Below are positions 45,228 to 53,316 of a stretch of 64,000 bases of DNA, piece after piece (the stretch's first letter is position 1; each line of letters begins with the position of its first letter). The stretch is from Bacteroidales bacterium UBA4116 (GTDB taxonomy: Bacteria; Bacteroidota; Bacteroidia; Bacteroidales; Tannerellaceae). The notes below the pieces were generated by a model that saw only the letters and a list, made by a program, of their open reading frames with translations, made no database searches and was not told the origin of the DNA. A program made the translations under genes and the position numbers. The stretch lies in the NCBI GenBank assembly GCA_002381645.1, contig DFXE01000010.1, positions 410,663-474,662 on the forward strand, given 5' to 3'.

Positions 45228-46295
45228 TTAATTTGTCATGATCTCCATCTGTTGACGGACTGATTCTTCATGTATTTCTTTCAATATTTCTTTTACAAAC
45301 TCAGGATTAAGATCCATGCTTTCTCCCATATGAGTACGATTTGTAAGTATTTCACTATAACGGGGTGATTGAAGAATAGGCATATTATGCTCTTTTTTAT
45401 ACACACCGATCTCTCGCGAGATCCTCATCCGTTTTGCTAATAACTCCAACAATTGTTCGTCGATATTATCAATCTGTCTACGAAGTTCGGATAAGTTTTC
45501 TGTTGTTTGTGTAGCATCCCGAATTACCAACAAATTCAACACATAATCCAGTACGTCAGGAGTTATTTGCTGATCGGCATCACTCATTGCAATATCCGGA
45601 TTACAATGAGATTCAATCATTAATCCATCAAAACTTAAATCCATAGCCTGCTGAGAAAGCGGTGCTATTAACTCTCTTTTTCCACCTATATGGCTTGGGT
45701 CACAAAATATAGGTAACTCAGGCATTCGACGTCGTAATTCGATAGGTATGTGCCATAAAGGCAAATTGCGATATATTTTTTTATCATAAGAACTAAATCC
45801 ACGGTGAATGGCACCTAACCTGGATATACCCGCACCATATAGGCGTTCAAATGCTCCAATCCATAACTCTAAATCGGGATTGACAGGATTTTTCACTAAA
45901 ACAGGAATATCCACACCTTTTAATGCATCTGCTATTTCCTGGACAGCAAAAGGATTTACTGTTGTACGAGCACCTATCCAAAGCATATCAATACCGGCTT
46001 TTAAAGCTTCAAATACATGATCCCTTGTGGCAACTTCCGTAGATACATACATACCGGTTTCTTTCTTTACCTTCTTCAACCACTTTAACCCAACTGCCCC
46101 TACCCCTTCAAAACCACCGGGTTTAGTACGGGGTTTCCAGATACCTGCCCGGAATATTTTTATCCCTTTGCTTGCGATATTTTTAGCAGCTTCCATCACT
46201 TGCTCTTCCGATTCTGCACTACAAGGACCGGTTATAATAATTGGACGTTGCGGATCAACCCCCGGCAATACTACAGATTTCAATTCTAATTTCAT
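45228..46295 (-). CDS. aroF: Bifunctional DAHP synthase / chorismate mutase
   Basis: The 355-residue fusion has an N-terminal DAHP synthase of the KDPS-like type (I-T-G-P-C-S-A-E-S, F-R-A-G-I-W-K-P-R-T, K-N-P-V-N-P-D-L, H-R-G-F-S-S, C-D-P-S-H-I-G-G-K at about 15-240). An AroQ chorismate mutase of about 85 residues follows (L-R-R-Q-I-D-N-I-D-E-Q-L-L-E-L-L-A-K-R). It catalyses the first step of the shikimate route and the branch to prephenate. This fusion order is standard in Bacteroidales, where the mutase domain often mediates feedback. The gene follows a 119-nt gap within the operon. Confidence 0.93.
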   Translation of the reverse strand: MKLELKSVVLPGVDPQRPIIITGPCSAESEEQVMEAAKNIASKGIKIFRAGIWKPRTKPGGFEGVGAVGLKWLKKVKKETGMYVSTEVATRDHVFEALKAGIDMLWIGARTTVNPFAVQEIADALKGVDIPVLVKNPVNPDLELWIGAFERLYGAGISRLGAIHRGFSSYDKKIYRNLPLWHIPIELRRRMPELPIFCDPSHIGGKRELIAPLSQQAMDLSFDGLMIESHCNPDIAMSDADQQITPDVLDYVLNLLVIRDATQTTENLSELRRQIDNIDEQLLELLAKRMRISREIGVYKKEHNMPILQSPRYSEILTNRTHMGESMDLNPEFVKEILKEIHEESVRQQMEIMTN

Positions 46296-46414
46296 TCTAT
46301 TTATTTTTTAATATTATATTATCAATTACAATTCTGAACTTTATGAATATATTTCACACGATAATCAATATAGGTATATAAATCATCAGGGAGATATTAT
46401 TAATTATAAATTAC

Positions 46415-47602
46415 TTACATTATTTGTTTTATTCTGTATAATGCCTCTTGTAGCAATTCCTCCTTACAACATAAAGAGATTCGTATATAATCAGCTCCGG
46501 AATTTCCAAATATGAAACCGGGTGTTATAAATACGTTTGCTTCGTATAATATTTTATCAGATAAAACTTCACTACTTTTAAATTCATTAGGTATTTTTCC
46601 CCATAAAAACATTCCTACTTGGTTTTTATCAAAAGTACAACCTAAAGTGTCCATAATCTCACCTGCCAAGCGACGTCTTTTCCTATAAATAGAGTTCATA
46701 TGATCATGCCATTCACGGGAAGCATTCAAAGCCTCAATCGCAGCATATTGCATGGGTTTAAATTGCCCGGAATCCACGTTGCTCTTTACCTTGAGCACCC
46801 ACTCTACAAATTTCGGATTGGAAGCTAACATAGCCATACGCCACCCTGGCATGTTATGAGATTTACTCATGGAATTAAGCTCAATACAAATATCTTTAGC
46901 GCCGGGAATTTCTAATATACTTAAAGGAGTATCATTCAAAATAAAACTATACGGATTATCATTAACAATAACTATTTGATGCTTTAGACCAAAATCCACC
47001 AATCTCTTAAAAAGTTCGCGATCAGCATTTGCTCCTGTCGGCATATTCGGATAGTTAACCCACATCAACTTAACTTTTGACAGATCTAATTGCTCAAGTT
47101 GGCCAAAATCAGGATACCAACCATTTTCTTCAATCAACTGGTAAGTGATAATATTAGCCCCAACCAGATTACTTACCGAACTATAAGTCGGATAACCGGG
47201 GTCAGGAATAAGAACAGAATCCCCCGCATTCAGAAAAGCCATCGATATATGCAGAATACCTTCTTTAGAACCGATTAATGGTTGTATTTCAGTCCTGGGA
47301 TCCAGCTCGACATTATACCATTTTTTATACCAATTGGAAAATGCCTGGCGCAATTCGGGAATACCAACATACGGTTGATATCCATGTTCATCAGGTTTTT
47401 GGGCATGTTCACATAAAACATTTATTACGTTGTCAGACGGAGGCAAGTCCGGACTACCAACACCCAGGCTGATAACATTTTTCCCTGCATTATTCATCTC
47501 CGCTATTTCTTTCAATTTGCGCGAGAAATAGTATTCTGATATTTTATTTACCCGTGTTGCAGGCGTAATTTTAAACACTTTGTTTTCCTTCTGCATATTC
47601 AC
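46415..47602 (-). CDS. Class I/II aminotransferase, probable prephenate/aromatic aminotransferase
   Basis: The 395-residue fold-type I PLP enzyme has S-L-G-V-G-S-P-D-L-P-P at about 45-55, W-V-N-Y-P-N-M-P-T-G and the Schiff-base lysine in N-S-M-S-K-S-H-N-M-P-G-W-R at about 243-255. Context between pheA and the DAHP synthase-mutase suggests it aminates prephenate, phenylpyruvate or 4-hydroxyphenylpyruvate. Its start overlaps the end of pheA by about 30 nt, so the two are translationally coupled. Related LL-diaminopimelate aminotransferases are an alternative family call. Confidence 0.87.
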   Translation of the reverse strand: MNMQKENKVFKITPATRVNKISEYYFSRKLKEIAEMNNAGKNVISLGVGSPDLPPSDNVINVLCEHAQKPDEHGYQPYVGIPELRQAFSNWYKKWYNVELDPRTEIQPLIGSKEGILHISMAFLNAGDSVLIPDPGYPTYSSVSNLVGANIITYQLIEENGWYPDFGQLEQLDLSKVKLMWVNYPNMPTGANADRELFKRLVDFGLKHQIVIVNDNPYSFILNDTPLSILEIPGAKDICIELNSMSKSHNMPGWRMAMLASNPKFVEWVLKVKSNVDSGQFKPMQYAAIEALNASREWHDHMNSIYRKRRRLAGEIMDTLGCTFDKNQVGMFLWGKIPNEFKSSEVLSDKILYEANVFITPGFIFGNSGADYIRISLCCKEELLQEALYRIKQIM

Positions 47603-48416
47603 CTAAAATAATAAAGTCTTTTGTTAATGGAACAACGGCATCCAATGCCTGTTTATATCTCATATAATCGTTAAAAGTCAAGTTTATATAAAAAAGGTAC
47701 TGCCATTCGCGGCCAATAATCGGGAGTGATTGTATTTTAGTAAGGTTCATATCATAAAAGGAAAGAACAGATAAAACCTGGGATAAACTGCCTACCGAGT
47801 GAGAAAGTGCAAAAACAAGAGATGCTTTATTTTTTTCCGTGCCACGTAGCATTTCATCAGCAGTCCACCTATCAGCTATTAGCAGGAATCGTGTATAATT
47901 ATGCTTATTGGTTTCAATGCCCTCTGCAAGTACTTCTAATCCATATATATCAGCAGCATGTCTGCTGCATATCGCCGCATGTCCTTTCAGTTGGTTTTCA
48001 GAAATCCATTGGGCGCTTCCAGCCGTATCGTCTTTTTCAACTATTTTAATGTTAGGTAATGAATCTAAAAAGTCCATGCATTGCATTAAAGCAATTGGAT
48101 GAGAATCAACTTCTTTTATTTCATGAATTGACGAACCCGGTAGGGCTACCAGACAATGTGATATACGTAATTTATATTCTCCTATCACATGTAGACCGCT
48201 TTGGCGTATCAATTCATGATTCTGTAACAAACTGCCGGCAATTGTATTCTCAATAGCCATCATCCCAAGAACAGAAGGGTCTTTCTTTATTTCAGAAATA
48301 ACATCCCTGAATGTTTCACAACCGATAATATCAATATCTTCACCTTCATAATAATTTCGGGCGGCCATCTCATGATACGAACCGGCTATTCCCTGAATTG
48401 CAACTTTCTTGTTCAT
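47571..48416 (-). CDS. pheA: Prephenate dehydratase
   Basis: The 281-residue enzyme converts prephenate to phenylpyruvate. The catalytic domain has I-Q-G-I-A-G-S-Y-H-E near the start, I-E-N-T-I-A-G-S and K-D-D-T-A-G-S-A (the family T-R-F-like region is N-Y-T-R-F-L); a C-terminal ACT domain follows. The Phe-binding ACT motifs are changed: V-G-S-L replaces G-A-L and Q-S-L-P replaces E-S-R-P. I take the ATG at 48416; the longer frame to 48443 would run into the attenuator terminator. It is the first gene of the operon and carries the leader described at 48442-48632. Confidence 0.94.
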   Translation of the reverse strand: MNKKVAIQGIAGSYHEMAARNYYEGEDIDIIGCETFRDVISEIKKDPSVLGMMAIENTIAGSLLQNHELIRQSGLHVIGEYKLRISHCLVALPGSSIHEIKEVDSHPIALMQCMDFLDSLPNIKIVEKDDTAGSAQWISENQLKGHAAICSRHAADIYGLEVLAEGIETNKHNYTRFLLIADRWTADEMLRGTEKNKASLVFALSHSVGSLSQVLSVLSFYDMNLTKIQSLPIIGREWQYLFYINLTFNDYMRYKQALDAVVPLTKDFIILGEYAEGKQSV

Positions 48417-48441
48417 CTTTCCTTCATGTATTATAATTAAC

Positions 48442-48472
48442 AAAAAAGTCCCACCGTATTCGGCAGGACTTT
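48442..48472 (-). terminator. Attenuator terminator in the pheA leader
   Basis: On the minus strand, AAAGTCCTGCCG and CGGTGGGACTTT pair over 12 bp (two G-U) around a 4-nt loop (hairpin 48445-48472), followed by T6 (48442-48447 overlap the stem base). It ends 26 nt before the pheA ATG, where it would stop transcription before the operon. Its 5' arm can instead pair with the leader segment at 48515-48525. Confidence 0.88.
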
Positions 48473-48506
48473 ATATTTTTTATTGACATATTCTTTGATC
48501 AACTCT

Positions 48507-48581
48507 TTACATACAAATTCCTGCCTTTACTGTGCTAAAGTAAAAGTAAAAAAAGTAATATGTAAAGCTGAACTGATTCAT
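48507..48581 (-). CDS. Phe/Tyr-rich leader peptide of the pheA operon
   Basis: An ATG at 48581 opens a 24-codon frame ending in TAA at 48507-48509. Ten of 24 residues are aromatic: Phe at 4, 6, 10, 11, 13 and 15, Tyr at 8, 9, 12 and 14, including the run F-S-F-T-Y-Y-F-F-Y-F-Y-F. It starts about 20 nt after a consensus promoter and ends 35 nt before the terminator hairpin, the arrangement of the pheL and other attenuation leaders of enteric bacteria. Codons 20-22 (A-G-I) contain the antiterminator segment, so a ribosome reaching the stop would cover it and one stalled at earlier Phe/Tyr codons would leave it free. Confidence 0.85.
   Translation of the reverse strand: MNQFSFTYYFFYFYFSTVKAGICM
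48515..48525 (-). promoter_or_regulatory. Antiterminator segment of the pheA attenuator
   Basis: The minus strand reads GGCAGGAATTT, complementary in 10 of 11 positions to the 5' arm of the terminator (AAAGTCCTGCC). Pairing of the two would prevent the terminator from forming. It lies inside the 3' part of the leader peptide frame. Confidence 0.75.
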
Positions 48582-48602
48582 TATCTTAAACTATTTCGGT
48601 GA

Positions 48603-48632
48603 CAAAAGTAACACTTTTCTTTAAAACACAAA
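48603..48632 (-). promoter_or_regulatory. Promoter of the pheA operon
   Basis: On the minus strand, TTTG (48629-48632) and TACTTTTG (48603-48610) are 18 nt apart, like the tRNA-Pro promoter in this window. Transcription would start near 48596, about 15 nt before the leader ATG. Confidence 0.75.
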
Positions 48633-48668
48633 TAAAAAGTAATATTTTTTTCAATTCTAAAAAATAAA

Positions 48669-49595
48669 TTAAACAACCTTCTGAAAAGCCTGCAACGTAA
48701 GCATTTCTTTAGGTACGGATTCTTTTATACTTTTTATCAACATTTCAGCTATTGTGTATCTAATAAAATCTTTCCGGGTGACAAACACAATTTCGCGTGT
48801 CGGCTTTGGTATTGCAAAGGGACGAACTAATTCCTTTTGCTCCCTACTCAATTGATAAACAGCTAATTCAGGAATAAAGGTGATACCATTTCCACTCTCC
48901 ACCATACGCATAAACGTTTCCATACTTCCCAACCGGTAAGCACCCTGACGAAGCCTGACCTGTTCCATTTGACAAAAACGCATCAACTGGTCGCGAAAAC
49001 AATGTCCTTCATCAAGTAACCAAAGCCGTTCGCCATCAACATCCGATGTACGGATCATTTCATTTTTAAAAATTGATTCTTGTCGGGAAACATAACCAAA
49101 AAACTGTTCATAATATAAAACATCCCCTTGAAGTTCTGACTCGATCGGCTGTGAAGCAATAATAGCAGCATCTATCTCTCCATTCAGTAATGCGGCAAGC
49201 GTCGGAGTGGTTTTCATTTCCAGAATATGTATATCCAGATCTTTATGTTTTTCAGATAACTGTAGGAAAAAACGTGGAATCAGATAAGGAGCAATTGTCG
49301 GCAAAACAGCCAGTCGGAAAGTCCCTTTTACCGATTGTTCCTCTTCATTTATAATATCTTTAATCAAGGATGCCTGAAACAACACCTTACGGGCCTGATC
49401 GATAACTTTACGTCCCGCAGGAGTAGGTTTGACCGGTTGAACATTTCTGTCGAAAAGTTTAATACCCAACTCATCTTCAAGCTTCTGGATCATCATACTT
49501 AATGTAGGCTGGGTAACATTACAATGCTCTGCAGCTTTAGCAAAATGCCGGTAAGTATCAACCGCCAAAACATATTCTAATTGTTGTATAGTCAT
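48669..49595 (-). CDS. oxyR: OxyR-type LysR-family hydrogen peroxide regulator
   Basis: The 308-residue protein has an N-terminal LysR winged helix (F-A-K-A-A-E-H-C-N-V-T-Q-P-T-L-S at about 18-33) and a regulatory domain. The segment D-E-G-H-C-F-R-D-Q-L-M-R-F-C carries both redox cysteines at the spacing of Escherichia coli C199 and C208. OxyR senses peroxide through a disulfide between them. Its target genes (catalase, ahpCF, dps) are not in the window. A -7 box TACATTTG lies upstream on the minus strand at 49632-49639. Confidence 0.92.
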   Translation of the reverse strand: MTIQQLEYVLAVDTYRHFAKAAEHCNVTQPTLSMMIQKLEDELGIKLFDRNVQPVKPTPAGRKVIDQARKVLFQASLIKDIINEEEQSVKGTFRLAVLPTIAPYLIPRFFLQLSEKHKDLDIHILEMKTTPTLAALLNGEIDAAIIASQPIESELQGDVLYYEQFFGYVSRQESIFKNEMIRTSDVDGERLWLLDEGHCFRDQLMRFCQMEQVRLRQGAYRLGSMETFMRMVESGNGITFIPELAVYQLSREQKELVRPFAIPKPTREIVFVTRKDFIRYTIAEMLIKSIKESVPKEMLTLQAFQKVV

Positions 49596-49631
49596 CAGTA
49601 TATTTTTTTAGATAAGAAAACCGATTGCATG

Positions 49632-49639
49632 CAAATGTA
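49632..49639 (-). promoter_or_regulatory. -7 promoter box of the oxyR-like gene
   Basis: TACATTTG on the minus strand matches TAnnTTTG, 37 nt before the start codon. No clear -33 element is seen. Confidence 0.45.
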
Positions 49640-49729
49640 CTAAAAAGCATCTATAATCACACTTTGATTCAGAAAATGACCCCTTTTCATATGTTACCTT
49701 AATAAATAAGTTGCCATAAAATAAGTTAT

Positions 49730-49806
49730 CGATAATTATCGAAAGATTTGCTGATAGTTATCGGCAAACCTGCTGATAACTATCGACAAAATAGTTAATA
49801 ACTATC
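49730..49806. repeat. Array of GATA-NN-TATC palindromes with about 22-bp pitch
   Basis: The units are CGATAATTATCG (49730-49741), GATAGTTATC (49753-49762), GATAACTATC (49774-49783) and AATAACTATC (49797-49806). Centres fall at 49735.5, 49757.5, 49778.5 and 49801.5, so spacings are 22, 21 and 23 bp. It lies in the divergent gap between the oxyR-like gene and tRNA-Pro. The rest of this 397-nt gap shows only the two promoters. Confidence 0.8.
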
Positions 49807-49951
49807 AATAACTAATTATATGCGTACAAAATTAAAAAACCTTTTCCTTCCCATCAGAAAAGGACAATAGCTTTTTACACCTCAAAGTTGCATTTTCAAA
49901 ATACTTGTTCAAATGATATAACTAAAAAAAACAGGAATAATTTTGATTTTA

Positions 49952-49981
49952 AAAATAAAACCCTACCTTTGCACCGCAATC
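49952..49981 (+). promoter_or_regulatory. Promoter of tRNA-Pro
   Basis: TTTG (49952-49955) and TACCTTTG (49974-49981) are spaced by 18 nt; the mature tRNA begins 12 nt after the box. Confidence 0.75.
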
Positions 49982-49992
49982 AAAAATTGCAT

Positions 49993-50067
49993 CGGGGTGT
50001 AGCGCAGTCCGGTTAGCGCACCTGCTTTGGGAGCAGGGGGTCCCAGGTTCGAATCCTGGTACCCCGA
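49993..50067 (+). tRNA. tRNA-Pro (TGG)
   Basis: The cloverleaf has acceptor CGGGGTG/TACCCCG (one G-U), the anticodon stem CCTGC/GCAGG with loop TTTGGGA (anticodon TGG), and the T arm CCAGG-TTCGAAT-CCTGG. The discriminator base is A at 50067; CCA is not encoded. Its 3' part from 50024 onward is repeated three times within the next 11 kb, marking it as an integration hotspot. Confidence 0.97.
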
Positions 50068-50075
50068 CAGAGGAA

Positions 50076-50110
50076 AGCCAGACAGTTAGATAACTTGTCT
50101 GGCTTTTTTT
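50076..50110 (+). terminator. Terminator of tRNA-Pro
   Basis: AGCCAGACA (50076-50084) pairs with TGTCTGGCT (50096-50104), with an inner GTTA/TAAC stem, followed by T7 to 50110. Confidence 0.85.
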
Positions 50111-50385
50111 GTCTGGATATTTAGGTGTAGTTGATAGGATAATTGATGGCTTTTGTCAATTAAGATGTCAACTGAAAATTTATCAGTAATGCAACAATTT
50201 CAGTAGATTGCTTCTATGGGTGAAATTTTAGGATAGATTCTCTTAGGAAAATCCTCAATATACGGAGGGCGGTATTATTTGAACCATATTCACAACGAAG
50301 TCTAAAAGCTATATAACAGTGTATTAAACAATAGTTCCTTATAAACTAAATAGGAATTATTATCTAATATACTCAATTAATATTA
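50111..50385. other. Intergenic region at the left end of the island
   Basis: It is AT-rich sequence without a coding frame or recognisable signal. Confidence 0.5.
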
Positions 50386-51117
50386 TTAATTTTCTACACT
50401 TACAGTCTCAAGAGGAAGAACCCATAAAGGTTGCATCTTCACCATACTTTTTGTTAATGTCTCGAATTCTGATAGTGTAAGAACTGTTACTGTTCCATCA
50501 AAAATTCGAGTTGTATTGTCAGACACCCAGTTTGGATTACCATCCATATTCGTGAACAAGGTAACATATACAATATCCACAATGTTGCCTGTCAATTCTC
50601 CTGCACCATTCCTTTCCATGCTTCCTGATATGATAGTCAGACCTTCCCCATGATACCTATCATCTGGTGATACAACATCGAGCCTAACAAATACAGAAAA
50701 CTTATCGCCCGACCCACTGATGAAAGTTCCTGTACCTGAATGTTCTGAATTAACTCTGTCAGTGTTTGCATAGATTTCATATCCCAAAACATCTACCAGT
50801 AACTCTTTTTGATTGAAAAATCTCATTTTAAAATCCATTCTCCAGGTCTTTCCTATCCAACTCCTATCTGAACTATAACTACTTGTAAGCATTGTCATAG
50901 GGGATATCCGATAACATCCTTCTACTCTTGGGGGATTTATACCACGATTGACAGGAATTTGGTATTCATCTATTGCTGCCTGAATTTCGGCAGAAACATA
51001 TTGGTCGTACAAATCCTCCTGCTGCTGTTGGAGATCCAAAAAGCTGTCATTATCGCTCCCGCATGATGCGAATAAAAGTACACCACAAAATAACAAAATT
51101 AGTTTTGATTTTTTCAT
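50386..51117 (-). CDS. Lipoprotein of unknown function
   Basis: The 243-residue protein has a lipoprotein signal with Cys at residue 19 (F-A-S-C-G-S-D). A Gln-rich helix (L-Q-Q-Q-Q-E-D-L-Y-D-Q-Y) is followed by a domain that looks all-beta, with many T-x-T and G-x-G turns. I do not recognise the family. It lies between tRNA-Pro and the first degenerate tRNA copy, so it is probably cargo of an integrated element. Codon use is less AT-rich than in the 52-56 kb genes. Confidence 0.7.
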   Translation of the reverse strand: MKKSKLILLFCGVLLFASCGSDNDSFLDLQQQQEDLYDQYVSAEIQAAIDEYQIPVNRGINPPRVEGCYRISPMTMLTSSYSSDRSWIGKTWRMDFKMRFFNQKELLVDVLGYEIYANTDRVNSEHSGTGTFISGSGDKFSVFVRLDVVSPDDRYHGEGLTIISGSMERNGAGELTGNIVDIVYVTLFTNMDGNPNWVSDNTTRIFDGTVTVLTLSEFETLTKSMVKMQPLWVLPLETVSVEN

Positions 51118-52248
51118 TTCATCTTTAATTATATAGACTCAATAATACACCTTATCCCTTTATATATAAAGGAAATATACAAAACAAAAGGAAAGATAGC
51201 AAATATAAATGAAAAATATTACAAAATAGTTAAAATGTATATCTAAAATTCAAAATACAACTTAAGTATTTAATTAATAGTAAATTAACAAAATCAAAAA
51301 CAGTATGATAATTCTATAAGAACATTATTATCTTTTCAAAAATGGATAAGATGTTTTTTCAAAAATACTATTATGAAATTTTCAAAATGGGTTCGCCCCA
51401 TTTCGGCAAAGAGGTGAATCCGATTACTGAAGAAGACAACATCTTTTTTAATTTTATTACTGTTCGTTTTGTTTATGGCATTTAGGGCCATTGTTTATTT
51501 AAAAAATTATTAATCAGTGTTAGTTTATGGGATTTTGTTTATAAAATTGTCAACTGAACATCAAGTAAAAAAATATCTGATATCTATGTCCGCTATAGAT
51601 CGAAAATCACCCTCTTAAATTAGTACGATTAGCACACCTGCTTTGGGAGCAGCGGGTTCGAGGTTCGAAAACTGTCACCAAAAAAAAACTGAATATAAGT
51701 ACATTATAAAAAATAACAAGATAACACAAGTTAGTGCTTTTCGCTTTTTTATCTAAGAAATATCCCATTTTATATTAAAAGTGACAATTAAAAATCTTAT
51801 CAGTTTGAAATATGGTAGTACTGAATTTTTGAAAAGATAGTAAAGGGATTTGTATATGGTCATCTACAAATGATAGATTATATTTCTTGAACGAATAATA
51901 TTGATTTATTTGAACAACTTTAAAAAAAGCCGGCATCACATAATAAAACTATGTAATCAACTCCGTAGAAAAGATATTAAATATTCCATAACTATTGCAT
52001 AATACTGCCATAGTTGCTTTATCTATAACTCCTTAGGAGGCTTACTCAACTTCTTTTAAGTATTGCGTAGGTGGAATTTGTTTTGTTTCTTTGTGATATT
52101 AAGAGTAAGTTACCTCCAAATAATATGAAAGTAAGTATTGTTTTGCCTTTAATTATCAAAGATAAATATATATTATAAGATGTTGACTTGAATACTTATA
52201 TACTTATAATCTACAATTTTAACATCAATCTTTTTAAATCATACATTA
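51118..52248. other. Island spacer with tRNA-Pro fragment and decayed frames
   Basis: This 1.1 kb has no intact gene of normal size. It contains a possible 32-codon frame on the plus strand (51387-51485, with F-G-K-E-V-N-P-I-T-E-E-D-N), the tRNA-Pro-like copy at 51622-51680 and, on the minus strand near 52040-52110, a short peptide-like stretch (E-T-K-Q-I-P-P-T-Q-Y-L-K-E-V-E then stop) that may be the tail of a lost gene. These fragments are weak evidence. Confidence 0.45.
51622..51680 (+). repeat. Degenerate tRNA-Pro copy B (attachment-site remnant)
   Basis: The segment shares TTAGC(A)CACCTGCTTTGGGAGCAG with tRNA-Pro, plus traces of the D arm upstream (AGTACGATTAGC against AGTCCGGTTAGC) and of the T arm (GGTTCGA) downstream. 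It cannot fold into a full cloverleaf and is a tRNA pseudogene or old att site. Confidence 0.75.
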
Positions 52249-53301
52249 ATGAAAAACATTCTACTCCTATCCTTTCTTCTCATAACAATTTGTTCTTCTG
52301 CCCAAATTGTGAAAACTGTTGAAGTGAAAGAACCAGGGACTCTATATTCATTATTAGAACCTGAAATAAACAATATTTCAAAATTAATAATTTCTGGCGA
52401 ATTAAATAAAGAAGACTTTTTAGTTATGAATAATATGACAAAAAAAGGAATTCTGAAAAATATTGATATATATGAATGTATTGTTAATTATGTAGATAAT
52501 TATTCTTCATATCAGGAAATACCTCGAAAGGCTTTTGAAAACTGTAACAATCTTGAGAATATTATATTACCTAAAGAATGTGCCGTAATCAGTACAGATG
52601 CTTTTTATAATTGTACATCATTAAACGATATTGAATTTCCAGAAAGTTTATATCGAATTGAAGCTGATGCTTTTGAGAATTGTTCAGGACTAAAAAAAAT
52701 TATATTCCCTGCTGGACTAACCGAACTATATTCCGGAACCTTTTTTAATTGTAGTAACTTAGAGGAAATTATTTTTTCGTATAATCCCTCTCTTGATAAA
52801 ACCCTTAGAATTTCACAACATTGTTTTCAGAGATGCACTAATTTACGGAAAATTGTATTTCCTTCAAATTTTCAAATAGGATATTTTACATTTTATGAAT
52901 GCCCTCTTAAGGAGATTGTGTGTGAATCTATGGAACCACCGATTATAGATAGCAAATCTTTTGATGATGACACTAAAAATAATTGCAATGTTTTTGTTCC
53001 AAAAGGAGCTTATAATAATTATGCTTGGAAGTCACAAAATTGGTCAGATTTTAAAAACATTTCAGAAAAAGATGTTACCACAATCAATAAAAAAATAGCA
53101 GATTCAGATCTAATAGTTTATGGACAAAAAGAAGCCCTTATTTTGAAATCCTTAAAACCTGGGAAAGCATTTATTTACAATGTAAAAGGTCAATTAATCC
53201 AAAATATCGAATACCAATGTGGCACAAATTACATTATGGTTAATGAAGGCATTTATATTATCAAAACATCCGAACAAACATTCAAAATATACGTTAGATA
53301 A
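52249..53301 (+). CDS. Secreted BspA-like leucine-rich repeat protein
   Basis: The 350-residue protein has a signal peptide (I-L-L-L-S-F-L-L-I-T-I-C-S-S-A-Q). About six LRR_5/BspA-type repeats lie at about 85-245, with the recurring pattern A-F-x-N-C-x-x-L-x-x-I-x-x-P (for instance A-F-E-N-C-S-G-L-K-K-I-I-F-P). A C-terminal beta segment ends in F-K-I-Y-V-R, similar to a type IX secretion-like tail though shorter than usual. BspA-like proteins are surface proteins involved in adhesion. The gene is very AT-rich compared with the core genes. The next gene is 15 nt away. Confidence 0.82.
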   Translation: MKNILLLSFLLITICSSAQIVKTVEVKEPGTLYSLLEPEINNISKLIISGELNKEDFLVMNNMTKKGILKNIDIYECIVNYVDNYSSYQEIPRKAFENCNNLENIILPKECAVISTDAFYNCTSLNDIEFPESLYRIEADAFENCSGLKKIIFPAGLTELYSGTFFNCSNLEEIIFSYNPSLDKTLRISQHCFQRCTNLRKIVFPSNFQIGYFTFYECPLKEIVCESMEPPIIDSKSFDDDTKNNCNVFVPKGAYNNYAWKSQNWSDFKNISEKDVTTINKKIADSDLIVYGQKEALILKSLKPGKAFIYNVKGQLIQNIEYQCGTNYIMVNEGIYIIKTSEQTFKIYVR

Positions 53302-53316
53302 AAAATTATTATTATT

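Noticed and set aside
51622..51680. Second tRNA-Pro gene
   Set aside because: The T arm and acceptor stem do not fold, so it is a remnant. The same holds for the copies at 55985 and 60558, which lack the 5' half.
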